NCBI RefSeq assembly: GCF_000813845.1
Contig: NZ_JWTB01000020.1
Location: 37,199-101,198, forward strand
Reading direction: 5' to 3'
Length of the DNA: 64,000 nt
From: Pseudarthrobacter phenanthrenivorans
GTDB lineage: Bacteria; Actinomycetota; Actinomycetes; Actinomycetales; Micrococcaceae
Under the pieces are notes generated by a model. It was not told the origin of the DNA, ran no database searches, and saw only the letters and a list, made by a program, of their open reading frames with translations. The position numbers were made by a program, and so were the translations under genes. Positions 1 to 9,847 of the stretch are shown here, piece after piece. Position 1 is the first letter of the stretch, and the number at the start of each line of letters is the position of its first letter.

Positions 1-142
1 TGACCCCCGCCGGCACCGATGGACCAGGCAGCCGCTCAAGGTTGGCTCAAGATTGACCGAAGGTGCTGTTTTTGGTGCAGCTGCCTGCCTACTGGCCGGT
101 AATTTTAAAGCGCTTCCGGTCAGTTCCCCGGCAGGAAGCATT

Positions 143-183
143 GGAAGCCCCTGCGCTGGAGCCTGACTCGCGCGGGGGCTTCC
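143..183 (-). terminator. Terminator-like hairpin after the ABM monooxygenase gene
   Basis: The arms GGAAGCCCC-T-GCGC and GCGC-G-GGGGCTTCC pair around a 13-nt loop, 20 nt beyond the stop of the leftward gene. No U-tract follows on the minus strand, so the terminator role is inferred. I see no gene in positions 1-142; the TGA at position 1 could be the stop of an upstream rightward gene but this cannot be tested here. Confidence 0.5.
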
Positions 184-202
184 CCCCAACACCAGGGCTG
201 CC

Positions 203-505
203 TCAGCGGGCGGCAGGGGCCACGTCCTCGAAGTGCTCAACGACCGGAAACGGCTCATAGAAGTGGTGCAGCAGCGCCCGCCATTGCTGATACTCCGGGG
301 ATCCACGAAAACCCACCGTATGGTCCTCCAGGGTCTCCCACGTGACCAGCAGCAAATAGGTACCGGGGGATTCGATGGAGCGGGACAGCGACAGCGAGAC
401 GAAGCCCGGCATGGAAGCGATAATCGGCCGGGCCAGTTCAAAAGCAGCCTCGAATTCCACGTCCCGGCCCGGAAGGACGGGGAGCAGCGCATGTTCGGTG
501 ATCAC
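203..505 (-). CDS. Antibiotic biosynthesis monooxygenase (ABM) family protein
   Basis: This is a predicted 100-residue single-domain ABM/dimeric alpha-beta barrel protein. The order 'LLPVLPGRDVEFEAAF...GFVSLSLSRSIE...YLLLVTWETLEDH...SPEYQQWRALL..FYEPFPVVEHFE' is the usual pattern of this fold: a beta strand, a helix, the tyrosine/tryptophan-rich 'LLLVTWE' strand, and an acidic C-terminal strand. Members are small cofactor-free oxygenases or heme-binding proteins, and many have no known substrate. I chose the GTG at 505 (reading VITEHALL) because the family starts there and AGGG lies just upstream; an in-frame ATG at 634 would add 43 low-complexity residues. It is divergent from the histidine kinase gene. 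The substrate is unknown. Confidence 0.75.
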   Translation of the reverse strand: MITEHALLPVLPGRDVEFEAAFELARPIIASMPGFVSLSLSRSIESPGTYLLLVTWETLEDHTVGFRGSPEYQQWRALLHHFYEPFPVVEHFEDVAPAAR

Positions 506-619
506 CGCCCTATTTTCGCAGGTCAACTGTGGGATCCGGGCCGGCGCATTCCCGGGATGCTGTGGCAGGGCTGTACGATCTCCGGGGACCCTTTTGTGGT
601 CGGAAAGGGGGACGGGAAT

Positions 620-1864
620 TTGGCGGGCACTCATTCCACTGGGACTGCTCTCAGGGACGCGGCGAACCGTGACGAACTGCTGCAGGAATATGGCCTGGCG
701 TCCTCCGCCTCAGAGGCATCCCGGTACCCCGCTGTGGAACTTTCCCTGGAACCCCTCCAGAACCTGGTCGAGTTGGCCGCCAAGCTCTGTGGTGTCCCTT
801 TCGGCGTCATCAACGTGGTCACATCGGATGAGCAACGCCAGGTGGCCGCCGTCGGCTTTGAAGCAGCCGTATGCGCGCGGGAGGACTCGATGTGTGCGCA
901 GGTCTTCCTCTCGGGGAGGACAACCGTTGTTCCCGACGCTTCCCAGGACCCCCGGCTTGTATCGAACCCCTTCGTGACCGGGGAGATCGCTGCCGTGCGG
1001 TTTTATGCCTCGGTGCCGCTGGAGACGGCGTCGGGGTTCGTGCTCGGATCGCTGTGCGTCTTCTCCAATACGGCCGGCACGCCGGAGCAGGACCAGCTGG
1101 ACATGCTGGAGATCCTGGCCCGCCAGGCGGTACAGCTCCTGGAACTTCAGAGGCGCACCCTGCAGCTGAACACCGCGCTGGAGGAGGTGCGGGAAAGCAA
1201 CGCCAAGCTGGCAGAGTTCGCCGGCCGCGTCAGCCATGACCTCCGCGGACCGCTGACCACCATGCTGGGCTATGTGGAGATGGGCGAGGACGACCCCGAG
1301 GTGGGCAGCGACCACCCGGCGGCCGAGTATTTCCAGCTGATTGGCTCCAGTGGGCACCGGATGCTCCGCATGCTTGAGGATGTCCTGACCTATTCCCGGA
1401 TGGGCGGAGGCATCCAGCGCCAGCGCACGTCACTCCGGGCTGTGGCGACCGAGGTGGCCAGGGACCTGGGGTTGCCGTTTGGCCCCGACGCTGTCCTGGA
1501 CAGCGGGGACATGACGCTCCAGGTGGACCGCGGCCAGCTGCGGACCCTGCTGCAAAACCTGGTGGCAAATGCGGTGAACTACCAGAGCCCGGAGCGGGAC
1601 TTGGCGGTGCGGATCAGCGGCACTTCGAACTATCACGGATCAACGGTGGTAGTGGCCGACAACGGCAAGGGGATAGCGCCGGAGGACCGGCAGCGCGTGC
1701 TGGAGCCGCTGGTCCGGCTGCACCGGGAGGGTGACGGGCAGGGCTCGGGGCTGGGCCTGGCCATCTGCCGCCGGATCGCGGAAGCGCACGGAGGGGAGCT
1801 GAGCCTCAAGGAGACTCCCGGCGGAGGAACCACGGCCGTGATCAGCTTCCCCGACGACGCTTAG
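620..1864 (+). CDS. GAF-domain sensor histidine kinase, soluble
   Basis: This is a cytoplasmic sensor kinase of about 414 residues. An N-terminal GAF domain (about 40-175) has the typical 'FGVINVV...CAREDSMCAQVF...VPDASQDPRLVSNPFV' pattern. A short coiled coil (176-200) leads to the HisKA dimerisation helix with phospho-acceptor His206 in 'RVSHDLRGPL'. The HATPase_c domain follows with N box 'LQNLVANAVNY', G1 'VADNGKGIAP' and G2 'GQGSGLGLAI'. No membrane segment or response regulator is present, so its partner must be elsewhere. I prefer the TTG at 620 because GGGGGAC lies 6-7 nt upstream. Frames starting further left would run into the divergent gene and lack family similarity. GTG at 596 is the alternative. 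Confidence 0.82.
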   Translation: MAGTHSTGTALRDAANRDELLQEYGLASSASEASRYPAVELSLEPLQNLVELAAKLCGVPFGVINVVTSDEQRQVAAVGFEAAVCAREDSMCAQVFLSGRTTVVPDASQDPRLVSNPFVTGEIAAVRFYASVPLETASGFVLGSLCVFSNTAGTPEQDQLDMLEILARQAVQLLELQRRTLQLNTALEEVRESNAKLAEFAGRVSHDLRGPLTTMLGYVEMGEDDPEVGSDHPAAEYFQLIGSSGHRMLRMLEDVLTYSRMGGGIQRQRTSLRAVATEVARDLGLPFGPDAVLDSGDMTLQVDRGQLRTLLQNLVANAVNYQSPERDLAVRISGTSNYHGSTVVVADNGKGIAPEDRQRVLEPLVRLHREGDGQGSGLGLAICRRIAEAHGGELSLKETPGGGTTAVISFPDDA

Positions 1865-1886
1865 ACGCTTAACGGCCACACGGAGG

Positions 1887-1916
1887 CGGGGCCGGCTGCA
1901 GTGGCAGCCGGCCCCG
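1887..1916. terminator. Bidirectional terminator hairpin between the kinase gene and katG
   Basis: A perfect 13-bp GC stem (CGGGGCCGGCTGC with its complement) closes an AGTG loop. It sits 22 nt after the kinase stop and 24 nt beyond the katG stop, so it probably serves both convergent genes. Confidence 0.75.
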
Positions 1917-1940
1917 TCCCTGTTCAGTTCTTAGCTGGGA

Positions 1941-4512
<2,572 letters not shown>

Positions 4513-4710
4513 ATGGACGGTTCAAGCCTTGTTGCCCTCTTCCTTGCAAGGAGCGACGATACTGCCACCAGCGCCCTGCCGCGTGCGCCGAGGAAGGTCC
4601 GGGCAAAGAAGCCCGGCCTGTCCCGGCGGGAAGCCTTCCGGGGCCGGCTGGCAAGCGCCCTGCACCGCCTGGCGTGGGCCATTGAACCTGATGCGACGGG
4701 CACGTACTAG
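4513..4710 (+). CDS. Small basic hypothetical protein (65 aa)
   Basis: An ATG at 4513 follows AGGAAACAACTTC and opens a 65-codon frame. The product starts 'MDGSSLVALFLARSDD' and has a basic middle rich in Arg/Lys ('RKVRAKKPGLSRREAFRGR'). It ends with an amphipathic helix 'LASALHRLAWAIEPDATG'. No domain is recognisable. It ends 5 nt before the stop of the convergent SMR gene. I infer a real gene from the ribosome-binding site and the ordered composition, but it could be a chance frame. Confidence 0.45.
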   Translation: MDGSSLVALFLARSDDTATSALPRAPRKVRAKKPGLSRREAFRGRLASALHRLAWAIEPDATGTY

Positions 4711-4715
4711 CGCCT

Positions 4716-5036
4716 TTAGTGCGTTGCGCCCAGTTCGATGAGCAGGACGCCGCCGATAATGAGGCCGAGTCCAAGCATCATGACGGCTGTGATGGTCTCC
4801 TTGAAGAAGATGCGGCTGGCCACGGCAGTCAGCGCCACGCCGGCTGCCGCCCAGATTCCGTAGGCAACCCCGAGGGCCATGCCCTGTTGCAGGGTCAGCG
4901 TCAGGAACGTGAAGGCCACGACGTAGCCGACGCCGACCTGCAGGTACCAGCGCCGCTTGCCACCGGAGGCCACGCGCAGGAACAGGGTGGCGGTGACCTC
5001 GGTCAGGATCGCTCCGGCCAGCAACAGCCACATCAT
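4716..5036 (-). CDS. SMR-family multidrug efflux subunit (second of pair)
   Basis: This is a small multidrug resistance transporter subunit of 106 residues with four predicted membrane helices. It carries the essential membrane-embedded glutamate in helix 1 (Glu13 in 'AGAILTEVTAT'). Helix 2 and 3 motifs 'YVVAFTFLTLTLQQ' and 'GMALGVAYGIWAAAGV' are typical of the EmrE/SugE superfamily. Its start overlaps the stop of the upstream SMR gene by 4 nt. Two coupled, unequal SMR subunits usually form an antiparallel heterodimer (EbrAB/YkkCD type), so I expect proton-coupled export of a cationic compound. The substrate cannot be read from sequence. Confidence 0.88.
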   Translation of the reverse strand: MMWLLLAGAILTEVTATLFLRVASGGKRRWYLQVGVGYVVAFTFLTLTLQQGMALGVAYGIWAAAGVALTAVASRIFFKETITAVMMLGLGLIIGGVLLIELGATH

Positions 5037-5389
5037 CGGCTGGCCAACTCCTTCACCGGTTCGTCGGCGGCCTCTTTGCGTGGGCCGAGTTCAACGCACA
5101 GTACCCCGCCAATCACCATGGCGACACCGACCATCATCAGGGGTGTCAGTGCTTCGCCAAAGAGGACAGCGGCCAGCAACACCGTGAGGGTTACTCCCAG
5201 CGCAGACCAGAAGCCGTAGGCAACGCCAAGGCCCAGCCCCTTGCGGAGGACTCCTGCGAGCAGGGCAAAGGAGGCGGCATACCCGATAACCACCACGACG
5301 AAGAGAGCCGGATTGTCCAGGGCCGCCTTCAAGGAGAGGGATGCCGTCACCTCACTCAGAATCGCCCCGGCGAGAAAAATCCACTTCAT
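5033..5389 (-). CDS. SMR-family multidrug efflux subunit (first of pair)
   Basis: This 118-residue SMR protein has four predicted helices and the helix-1 glutamate (Glu13 in 'AGAILSEVTAS'). A hydrophilic C-terminal tail ('RKEAADEPVKELASR') extends beyond the usual 105-110 residues. The partner subunit lacks it, so the tail may help fix the orientation of the heterodimer (inference). It is the promoter-proximal gene of the pair. A strong hairpin separates it from the upstream amidohydrolase gene, so it probably has its own promoter in 5390-5418. I looked there for a guanidine riboswitch and there is no room for one. Confidence 0.88.
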   Translation of the reverse strand: MKWIFLAGAILSEVTASLSLKAALDNPALFVVVVIGYAASFALLAGVLRKGLGLGVAYGFWSALGVTLTVLLAAVLFGEALTPLMMVGVAMVIGGVLCVELGPRKEAADEPVKELASR

Positions 5390-5418
5390 CCATCAGTCCT
5401 TGAAAAGTTGTGGCGAGG

Positions 5419-5453
5419 CTGCCGCTGCTGTCCTGGATGGACAGCAGCGGCAG
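5419..5453 (-). terminator. Terminator hairpin closing the hydantoinase operon
   Basis: A perfect 15-bp inverted repeat (CTGCCGCTGCTGTCC and complement) has a 5-nt loop. It lies 16 nt past the amidohydrolase stop and before the SMR pair, all on the minus strand. CTTTTC follows some 14 nt later. Confidence 0.75.
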
Positions 5454-5469
5454 TCCCGCGGGTACGCCA

Positions 5470-6744
5470 TCAGGCGTGAGCGCCGCAGATGGCCTCGTCC
5501 ATGGTCGCACGACCGTCCGGAAGGCCGTTGGGAGACACAATGCACCCCGCCTTGATAACCGTTCGGGATCGGCTCTCGTCCCAGAGCACTGAGGGCTCCT
5601 CGAAGGGATTGCCGTCCAGTATCACCAAGTCCGCGCATGCCCCCTTCGCGATGCGGCCCAGGTCTTCGCGCCGGAGCAGTGCCGCGTTCGTTGAAGTCGC
5701 AGAGCGGAGTGCGTCGTGGACGCCGAGCACTTCGCACTGCAGGCGAAGCCCGGCCAGCTGTTCATCCTCGAGCTCACCCATGAGGTCGCTGCCGAAGCCA
5801 ATCCGGACACCGGCGTCGCGCGCCAGTGTGACGGCGTTCTTGCCGGCGGCCAGCACTTCCTGGTTCTTGGCGGCGCCCACCTCGGTAAGTCCGATTTCCG
5901 CTCCACGGCGGCCCATCGCGTCGTACGTCACCAACGTGGGCACGAGGTAGACGTCATGTTCCGCCATGAGGCGGGCGGTTTCAGCATCCAGTAGGTTGCC
6001 GTGTTCGATGCAGCGGACTCCGTTGAGGACTGAGTGCGTGATGGCTTCTGGTGAGTAGGCGTGCGCGGTGGCGTAGCTGCCCCGCCGCGATGCCTCTTCG
6101 GTGACCACGCGGATTTCCGCCGCGCTGTACTGGGGCACACGGATCGGATCGACCGGAGAAATCACTCCTCCGGAGGTCATGAGCTTGATGGCCGTTGCGC
6201 CGGTCCGGAACCGGTGGCGCACCGCCAGCAGCAGGTCCTCGACGCCGTCCACCACCTCGCACATGTGGCCGCCATGGAAGCAGCTTCCATCGTTCGCGGC
6301 GCGGATGTCGCCGTGGCCGCCGGTCTGGCTCAGCGCCGGACCGGTAAAGAAATACCGGGGACCGGGGTACAGTCCTTCCTCGATCGCAGTTGCCAGGCCT
6401 ACGTCACCCCCGGCCACATCCCGCACTGAGGTGAAGCCCCGGCCGAGCGCGGCCTCAAGCCTGCGGGCACCGGCCAGAGCTGAGTAGCTCAACGGCCCGG
6501 TTTCGTTTATCGCCGACGTCAGGCTGAGCGCATAGGCATGGAAGTGGGCATCGATGAGGCCGGGAATCACCACCCGGCCGCCCGCGTCGAGTACGATTCC
6601 GGCGCCACTGCCTTCGTCGGTGCTTTCGACGGCGGTGATCCTGCCGTCACGGACAATGATGGAGCCCTCAATGAGTGCGGGGGATTCGCCGTCGAAGATC
6701 CTGGCGTTCCGAATGGTCAGGTTTCCCTGGGAGTTGGGGATCAC
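5470..6744 (-). CDS. Metal-dependent amidohydrolase (imidazolonepropionase/prolidase-like)
   Basis: This 424-residue amidohydrolase-superfamily enzyme should hydrolyse a C-N bond in a cyclic amide, dipeptide or similar compound. Metal-binding signatures are in order: 'DAHFHAY' (HxH), 'AIKLMTSGG' (lysine of the kind that is carboxylated), 'ATAHAYS', 'CIEHGN' and 'GFGSDLMG' (catalytic Asp). The C-terminal 'IAKGACADLVILDGNPFE' closes the composite beta sandwich. The closest named groups are imidazolonepropionase-like and Xaa-Pro dipeptidase-like amidohydrolases. The start is GTG at 6744 with GGAAGGAAAC upstream. As the last gene of the hydantoinase/ABC operon it may act on the product of the hydantoinase or on an imported precursor (inference). 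Confidence 0.85.
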   Translation of the reverse strand: MIPNSQGNLTIRNARIFDGESPALIEGSIIVRDGRITAVESTDEGSGAGIVLDAGGRVVIPGLIDAHFHAYALSLTSAINETGPLSYSALAGARRLEAALGRGFTSVRDVAGGDVGLATAIEEGLYPGPRYFFTGPALSQTGGHGDIRAANDGSCFHGGHMCEVVDGVEDLLLAVRHRFRTGATAIKLMTSGGVISPVDPIRVPQYSAAEIRVVTEEASRRGSYATAHAYSPEAITHSVLNGVRCIEHGNLLDAETARLMAEHDVYLVPTLVTYDAMGRRGAEIGLTEVGAAKNQEVLAAGKNAVTLARDAGVRIGFGSDLMGELEDEQLAGLRLQCEVLGVHDALRSATSTNAALLRREDLGRIAKGACADLVILDGNPFEEPSVLWDESRSRTVIKAGCIVSPNGLPDGRATMDEAICGAHA

Positions 6745-6776
6745 GTGGAGTGTTTCCTTCCTGTTGCAGGGCGCCG

Positions 6777-7232
6777 CTAGCTGGTGGCTGCCAGAGCGTC
6801 TTCGAGGAGCTGGACAGAGCGCCTCGCAACCTCTACGGCGGCGTCCACCGAGGACTGGTCATAGCTGCCTTCGGGCGCCAGGAAGTTCATCGAGCCGATC
6901 GTACGGCCGCCGCTCACCACCGGAACATTGACGATCGCGCCGCATCCCAGCGATTCGATGATTCCGGAGTCGAAGAAGAAAGCCCTGACCGCCTCCCTGT
7001 CAGCGCCCAGGAACGGCTGCTGGCCGATGAGGACCTGCTCCAGCCAAACGGGGTTGGTGTCGCCCTCGAGGGTCTTCTTTCCGCCAACCGGGTACACCTC
7101 GGGGTGGGTGGTGTAGATGCGCGCCATGCTGCTGCCTTCGTCGGCGATGACGGAGGCAGTGAAGAGACGGACGCCGACATTCTCCCTGGCGGAGGCGTAG
7201 ACGTCGTCGAAGGATTCAAACTGGGAACTCAT
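6777..7232 (-). CDS. Single GAF-domain protein
   Basis: The product is 151 residues, essentially one GAF domain. 'VGVRLFTASVIADEGSSMARIYTTHPEVYPVGGKK' is followed by 'GIIESLGCGAIVNVPVVSGGRTIGSMNFLAPEG' and a C-terminal helix. Members of this small group occur next to hydantoinase and amidohydrolase genes and may sense a small-molecule ligand. Its ATG, preceded by GAAAGGA, lies 17 nt inside the end of the PucR-family gene. Co-translation with the regulator suggests the two proteins work together (inference). No enzymatic domain is visible. Confidence 0.72.
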   Translation of the reverse strand: MSSQFESFDDVYASARENVGVRLFTASVIADEGSSMARIYTTHPEVYPVGGKKTLEGDTNPVWLEQVLIGQQPFLGADREAVRAFFFDSGIIESLGCGAIVNVPVVSGGRTIGSMNFLAPEGSYDQSSVDAAVEVARRSVQLLEDALAATS

Positions 7233-8772
7233 TGGAGTCCTTTCTGGTTAGGTGCGGATCTTTGAAAGTTTGTTTTCCTTGTGCTGTCGCCTGCAGCACG
7301 CCCAGGATCAGATGGACGGACAGCAACTCGGACGGATTGTCCAACGGGACGCCCAGCTCGCGCGCACGGGTCAGCCGGGCCTGGAGGGTGTTGCGGTGCA
7401 CGTCGAGGGCGGCCGCAGCCACGCTTACTGACCCGCGGTGAGCAAGGAATGCTGCTACCGCAGCCACTATCGCGTCCCTGTCAGGGGAGGCCATCAGCCT
7501 TGGCAGGGTCAGCTCAGCCACCAGGGCCACAGCGTCCCTGTCGACGAATGTGGTGGCTGCGGCTACGCCCAGGCCGGCGAAGCCCAGGACCGTGCCTTGT
7601 CCCGCTGACAGGGCGGAGACAGCAGCCAGCCGTGCCTCCTGAATAGTGGACGGAAGCGGTGGAGCCTCCTCCGCCCAGCGGGACAGGCCGGCCACCAGGC
7701 CCAGCTCGGCCAAGGCAGGCTGGAGCCGTGCCTTGAGCCGGAGTTCAAGCTGTGCCACAACTGCCTCGTGCGCGGCCGGAACAAGTGCCAGCCAGCCGCC
7801 GTCGACCTCCGCCAGGGGACTGCGTGCAGCGACCTTCCGCCAGAGCAGCCGCAACACAGCGGTCAAGTCGTTTCCGGGCGCGTGCATGCCGCCGCTGCGG
7901 CAGAACCACACAGCGGTGTAGCGTTCGTGCCGGCGCCACCCAAGCTGTGAGAGGAGGTGCCGGTGGTCTTCCTCAAAGACCGTGCCGGAAGAACCTGGGC
8001 CTTGGTCCAGCCCGGCAAGTGCCGCGGTGGGAACGGCACGGGCAGCGCCCCTCGAATTGCCCATCAACCATGCGGCCTTCACGGAAGGGGCAGCCACTTC
8101 CAGGATCGAACGGACCAGCCGCAGGTTGAGGACGCCGGAGGCCGGTACGCGCGCGGTGAGGGCCGAAGGGGCGGCGGCGTTGGCAGTGCCCACGTCAACC
8201 TTGATGACCTCTGCCGGGTCCCGCGGGGCAATGCCGGCTGAGGCGAGGACGATGCCGTCGTATTCCAGCGAGACGCCCACACCGTCCAGTTCACCGGAGA
8301 TGGTCTTGAGGACGTCACTGAGCGTAGTGTCCTTGGCCACGGCGCGGGCGAACCGGGCGAGCTCGGCATCCACCACGGACAGGGCGGCACCGATTTCAGC
8401 GGCCAAAGCCAACGCGACTCCGGCGGGGTTTCCTTCCGCCGCCAGGAGGGTGATGCCCAGCCGCTCAGCCAGGCCGATCACAGCACTGGAATAGGTGCTC
8501 CCGGCGACGACGACGGCACTGGCCCGCCGCTCCCACGCATGCCTCAGTGCGGCCGATACGAGCCATCCACCCGAGCCCATTTCTGCCGAGAGGACCACCA
8601 CGGTGTTCGGCCGCACCCGCTGGATAGCCTCGAGCTGGGAGACCAGAACGACGCTTTCAATCAGAGCACTGGCGGGGGTGAGATACAGCGGGGTGGTGCC
8701 GCGCAGCGACCCGTGCGCCAGCAGGCCCGCAACATCGAGCCGGGTGTCCGTGTCCTTCCTCGACCTAGCCAT
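7216..8772 (-). CDS. PucR-family transcriptional regulator (PucR-type helix-turn-helix)
   Basis: This 518-residue regulator has an N-terminal PucR-like ligand module ('LDVAGLLAHGSLRGTTPLY', then 'VVLVSQLEAIQRVRPNTVVV' and an alternating beta/alpha region). A central GGDEF-like PucR core follows. The C-terminal HTH_30 domain reads 'LAHRGSVSVAAAALDVHRNT' then 'LQARLTRARELGVPLD'. PucR relatives control purine, ureide and amino-acid catabolism. I chose ATG 8772 (MARSRKD) because GGCGGC precedes it and it overlaps the DUF917 stop by 8 nt. The frame runs back to 8877, but only inside the upstream gene. It is the likely regulator of this operon, though the gene sits in the middle of it. Confidence 0.85.
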   Translation of the reverse strand: MARSRKDTDTRLDVAGLLAHGSLRGTTPLYLTPASALIESVVLVSQLEAIQRVRPNTVVVLSAEMGSGGWLVSAALRHAWERRASAVVVAGSTYSSAVIGLAERLGITLLAAEGNPAGVALALAAEIGAALSVVDAELARFARAVAKDTTLSDVLKTISGELDGVGVSLEYDGIVLASAGIAPRDPAEVIKVDVGTANAAAPSALTARVPASGVLNLRLVRSILEVAAPSVKAAWLMGNSRGAARAVPTAALAGLDQGPGSSGTVFEEDHRHLLSQLGWRRHERYTAVWFCRSGGMHAPGNDLTAVLRLLWRKVAARSPLAEVDGGWLALVPAAHEAVVAQLELRLKARLQPALAELGLVAGLSRWAEEAPPLPSTIQEARLAAVSALSAGQGTVLGFAGLGVAAATTFVDRDAVALVAELTLPRLMASPDRDAIVAAVAAFLAHRGSVSVAAAALDVHRNTLQARLTRARELGVPLDNPSELLSVHLILGVLQATAQGKQTFKDPHLTRKDSNEFPV

Positions 8773-9847
8773 GGTGCCGCCTTGGATGCTTGAGCGGAAT
8801 GCCGAATGCAGCCGGTTCGGCCAGGTCCAGCCCCGCCTCCGAATACCATTGCGGCGCGGCGTTGAGTTTGAGCACATCGACGACGTTGCCTAACCTGAGG
8901 TCGTCGAGGCTGGCCACGGAGCCGTGCTCGGAGTTGAGCAGTGTCACCATGTCGGGGACGGCCGCTGCTACGGCACCGTCCACGAGCACCAGCAGAATCT
9001 CATTCTGGATCTCCAGCCGGATGATCTGCCCGGTGGTTTCATCCTCCAGCGTCACACTGGAGGGCTGGGCCGGCAGTCCCAGGTCAGTGGGGCGGGAGAA
9101 ACCTTCGATGTGGCTCACCCGCGCCCGTGCAATCCGCGTCACGCCCAGGAAGTCGGCAAGTGACAGGAATTTGCTCTCCGCCGAGGTTTCGGCGTCGAGG
9201 ATCTCTCCTATGCGGATCATCCGGCTGATGGAGCCGTGGACTCCATGCTCTGCCAGCTGCCGCGCAGAACATGGATACATCACGGTGGCGGCCCAGCCGC
9301 CGAGCTCGGTGACGAGAGCGCGGACCAGCGTCTCAGCGCGCTGCGGATCACCCGCCTCCACCAGCGCCCGCTCACCGGTCACTCCCATGAGCGCTATGGG
9401 GCCGATAGCCACGCCCCCGATGTTCAAGGTGGTCTGGCTGATCAGGGGGAAGACGCGCCCCATCGGATCGGAGTCGATTACAGGAAGGGAAGACTGCAGC
9501 CCCACCATCAGCGGAATGATTCCGTTGATGTTGGCGGCGGCGAGTGAATAGATGGCCCGCACCTTGCGTCCGAGCCTGGTTTCGATGGCCTCGATACAGC
9601 CGGTGAATTCGTCTCCCACGGGTGGCATGTCAGCAATGAACAGTCCTTGGGTCACCATGCCGACAGCCACCACTAGATCCTCCGGGGCGAGTTCCTCCAC
9701 GGTGATGAGCTCGACGGACCGGTCCTGCATTGCCTCCTGGATCATGCCAGCGTAGACGTGGATGGCGGTGGGATCGATGGCGCAGGCCAGGAAATGGGCG
9801 CCGGTTCGGAGGTGCGCCACGTCGTCGGCCGTGAGAATGGTGCTCAT
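8765..9847 (-). CDS. DUF917-family protein
   Basis: This 360-residue protein matches the DUF917 pattern, with 'GAHFLACAIDP', 'VVAVGMVTQGLFIADMPPVGDEF', 'IYSLAAANINGIIPLMVG' and 'PVIDSDPMGRVFP'. The family is known mainly as a neighbour of hydantoinase/oxoprolinase genes, and its reaction is not established. Its ATG overlaps the stop of the upstream HyuA-like gene (ATGA), so the two are translationally coupled and may form a complex. The C-terminal region carries a second domain ('LEDETTGQIIRLEIQNEILL') seen in longer members. No membrane segment is visible. Confidence 0.82.
   Translation of the reverse strand: MSTILTADDVAHLRTGAHFLACAIDPTAIHVYAGMIQEAMQDRSVELITVEELAPEDLVVAVGMVTQGLFIADMPPVGDEFTGCIEAIETRLGRKVRAIYSLAAANINGIIPLMVGLQSSLPVIDSDPMGRVFPLISQTTLNIGGVAIGPIALMGVTGERALVEAGDPQRAETLVRALVTELGGWAATVMYPCSARQLAEHGVHGSISRMIRIGEILDAETSAESKFLSLADFLGVTRIARARVSHIEGFSRPTDLGLPAQPSSVTLEDETTGQIIRLEIQNEILLVLVDGAVAAAVPDMVTLLNSEHGSVASLDDLRLGNVVDVLKLNAAPQWYSEAGLDLAEPAAFGIPLKHPRRHHG

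Noticed and set aside
63..260. Small rightward ORF at the left edge
   Set aside because: It runs through the terminator hairpin and the end of the ABM gene, and has no ribosome-binding site or domain.
5390..5418. Guanidine riboswitch upstream of the SMR pair
   Set aside because: The space between the hairpin and the start codon is under 40 nt, too short, and no riboswitch-like sequence is seen.
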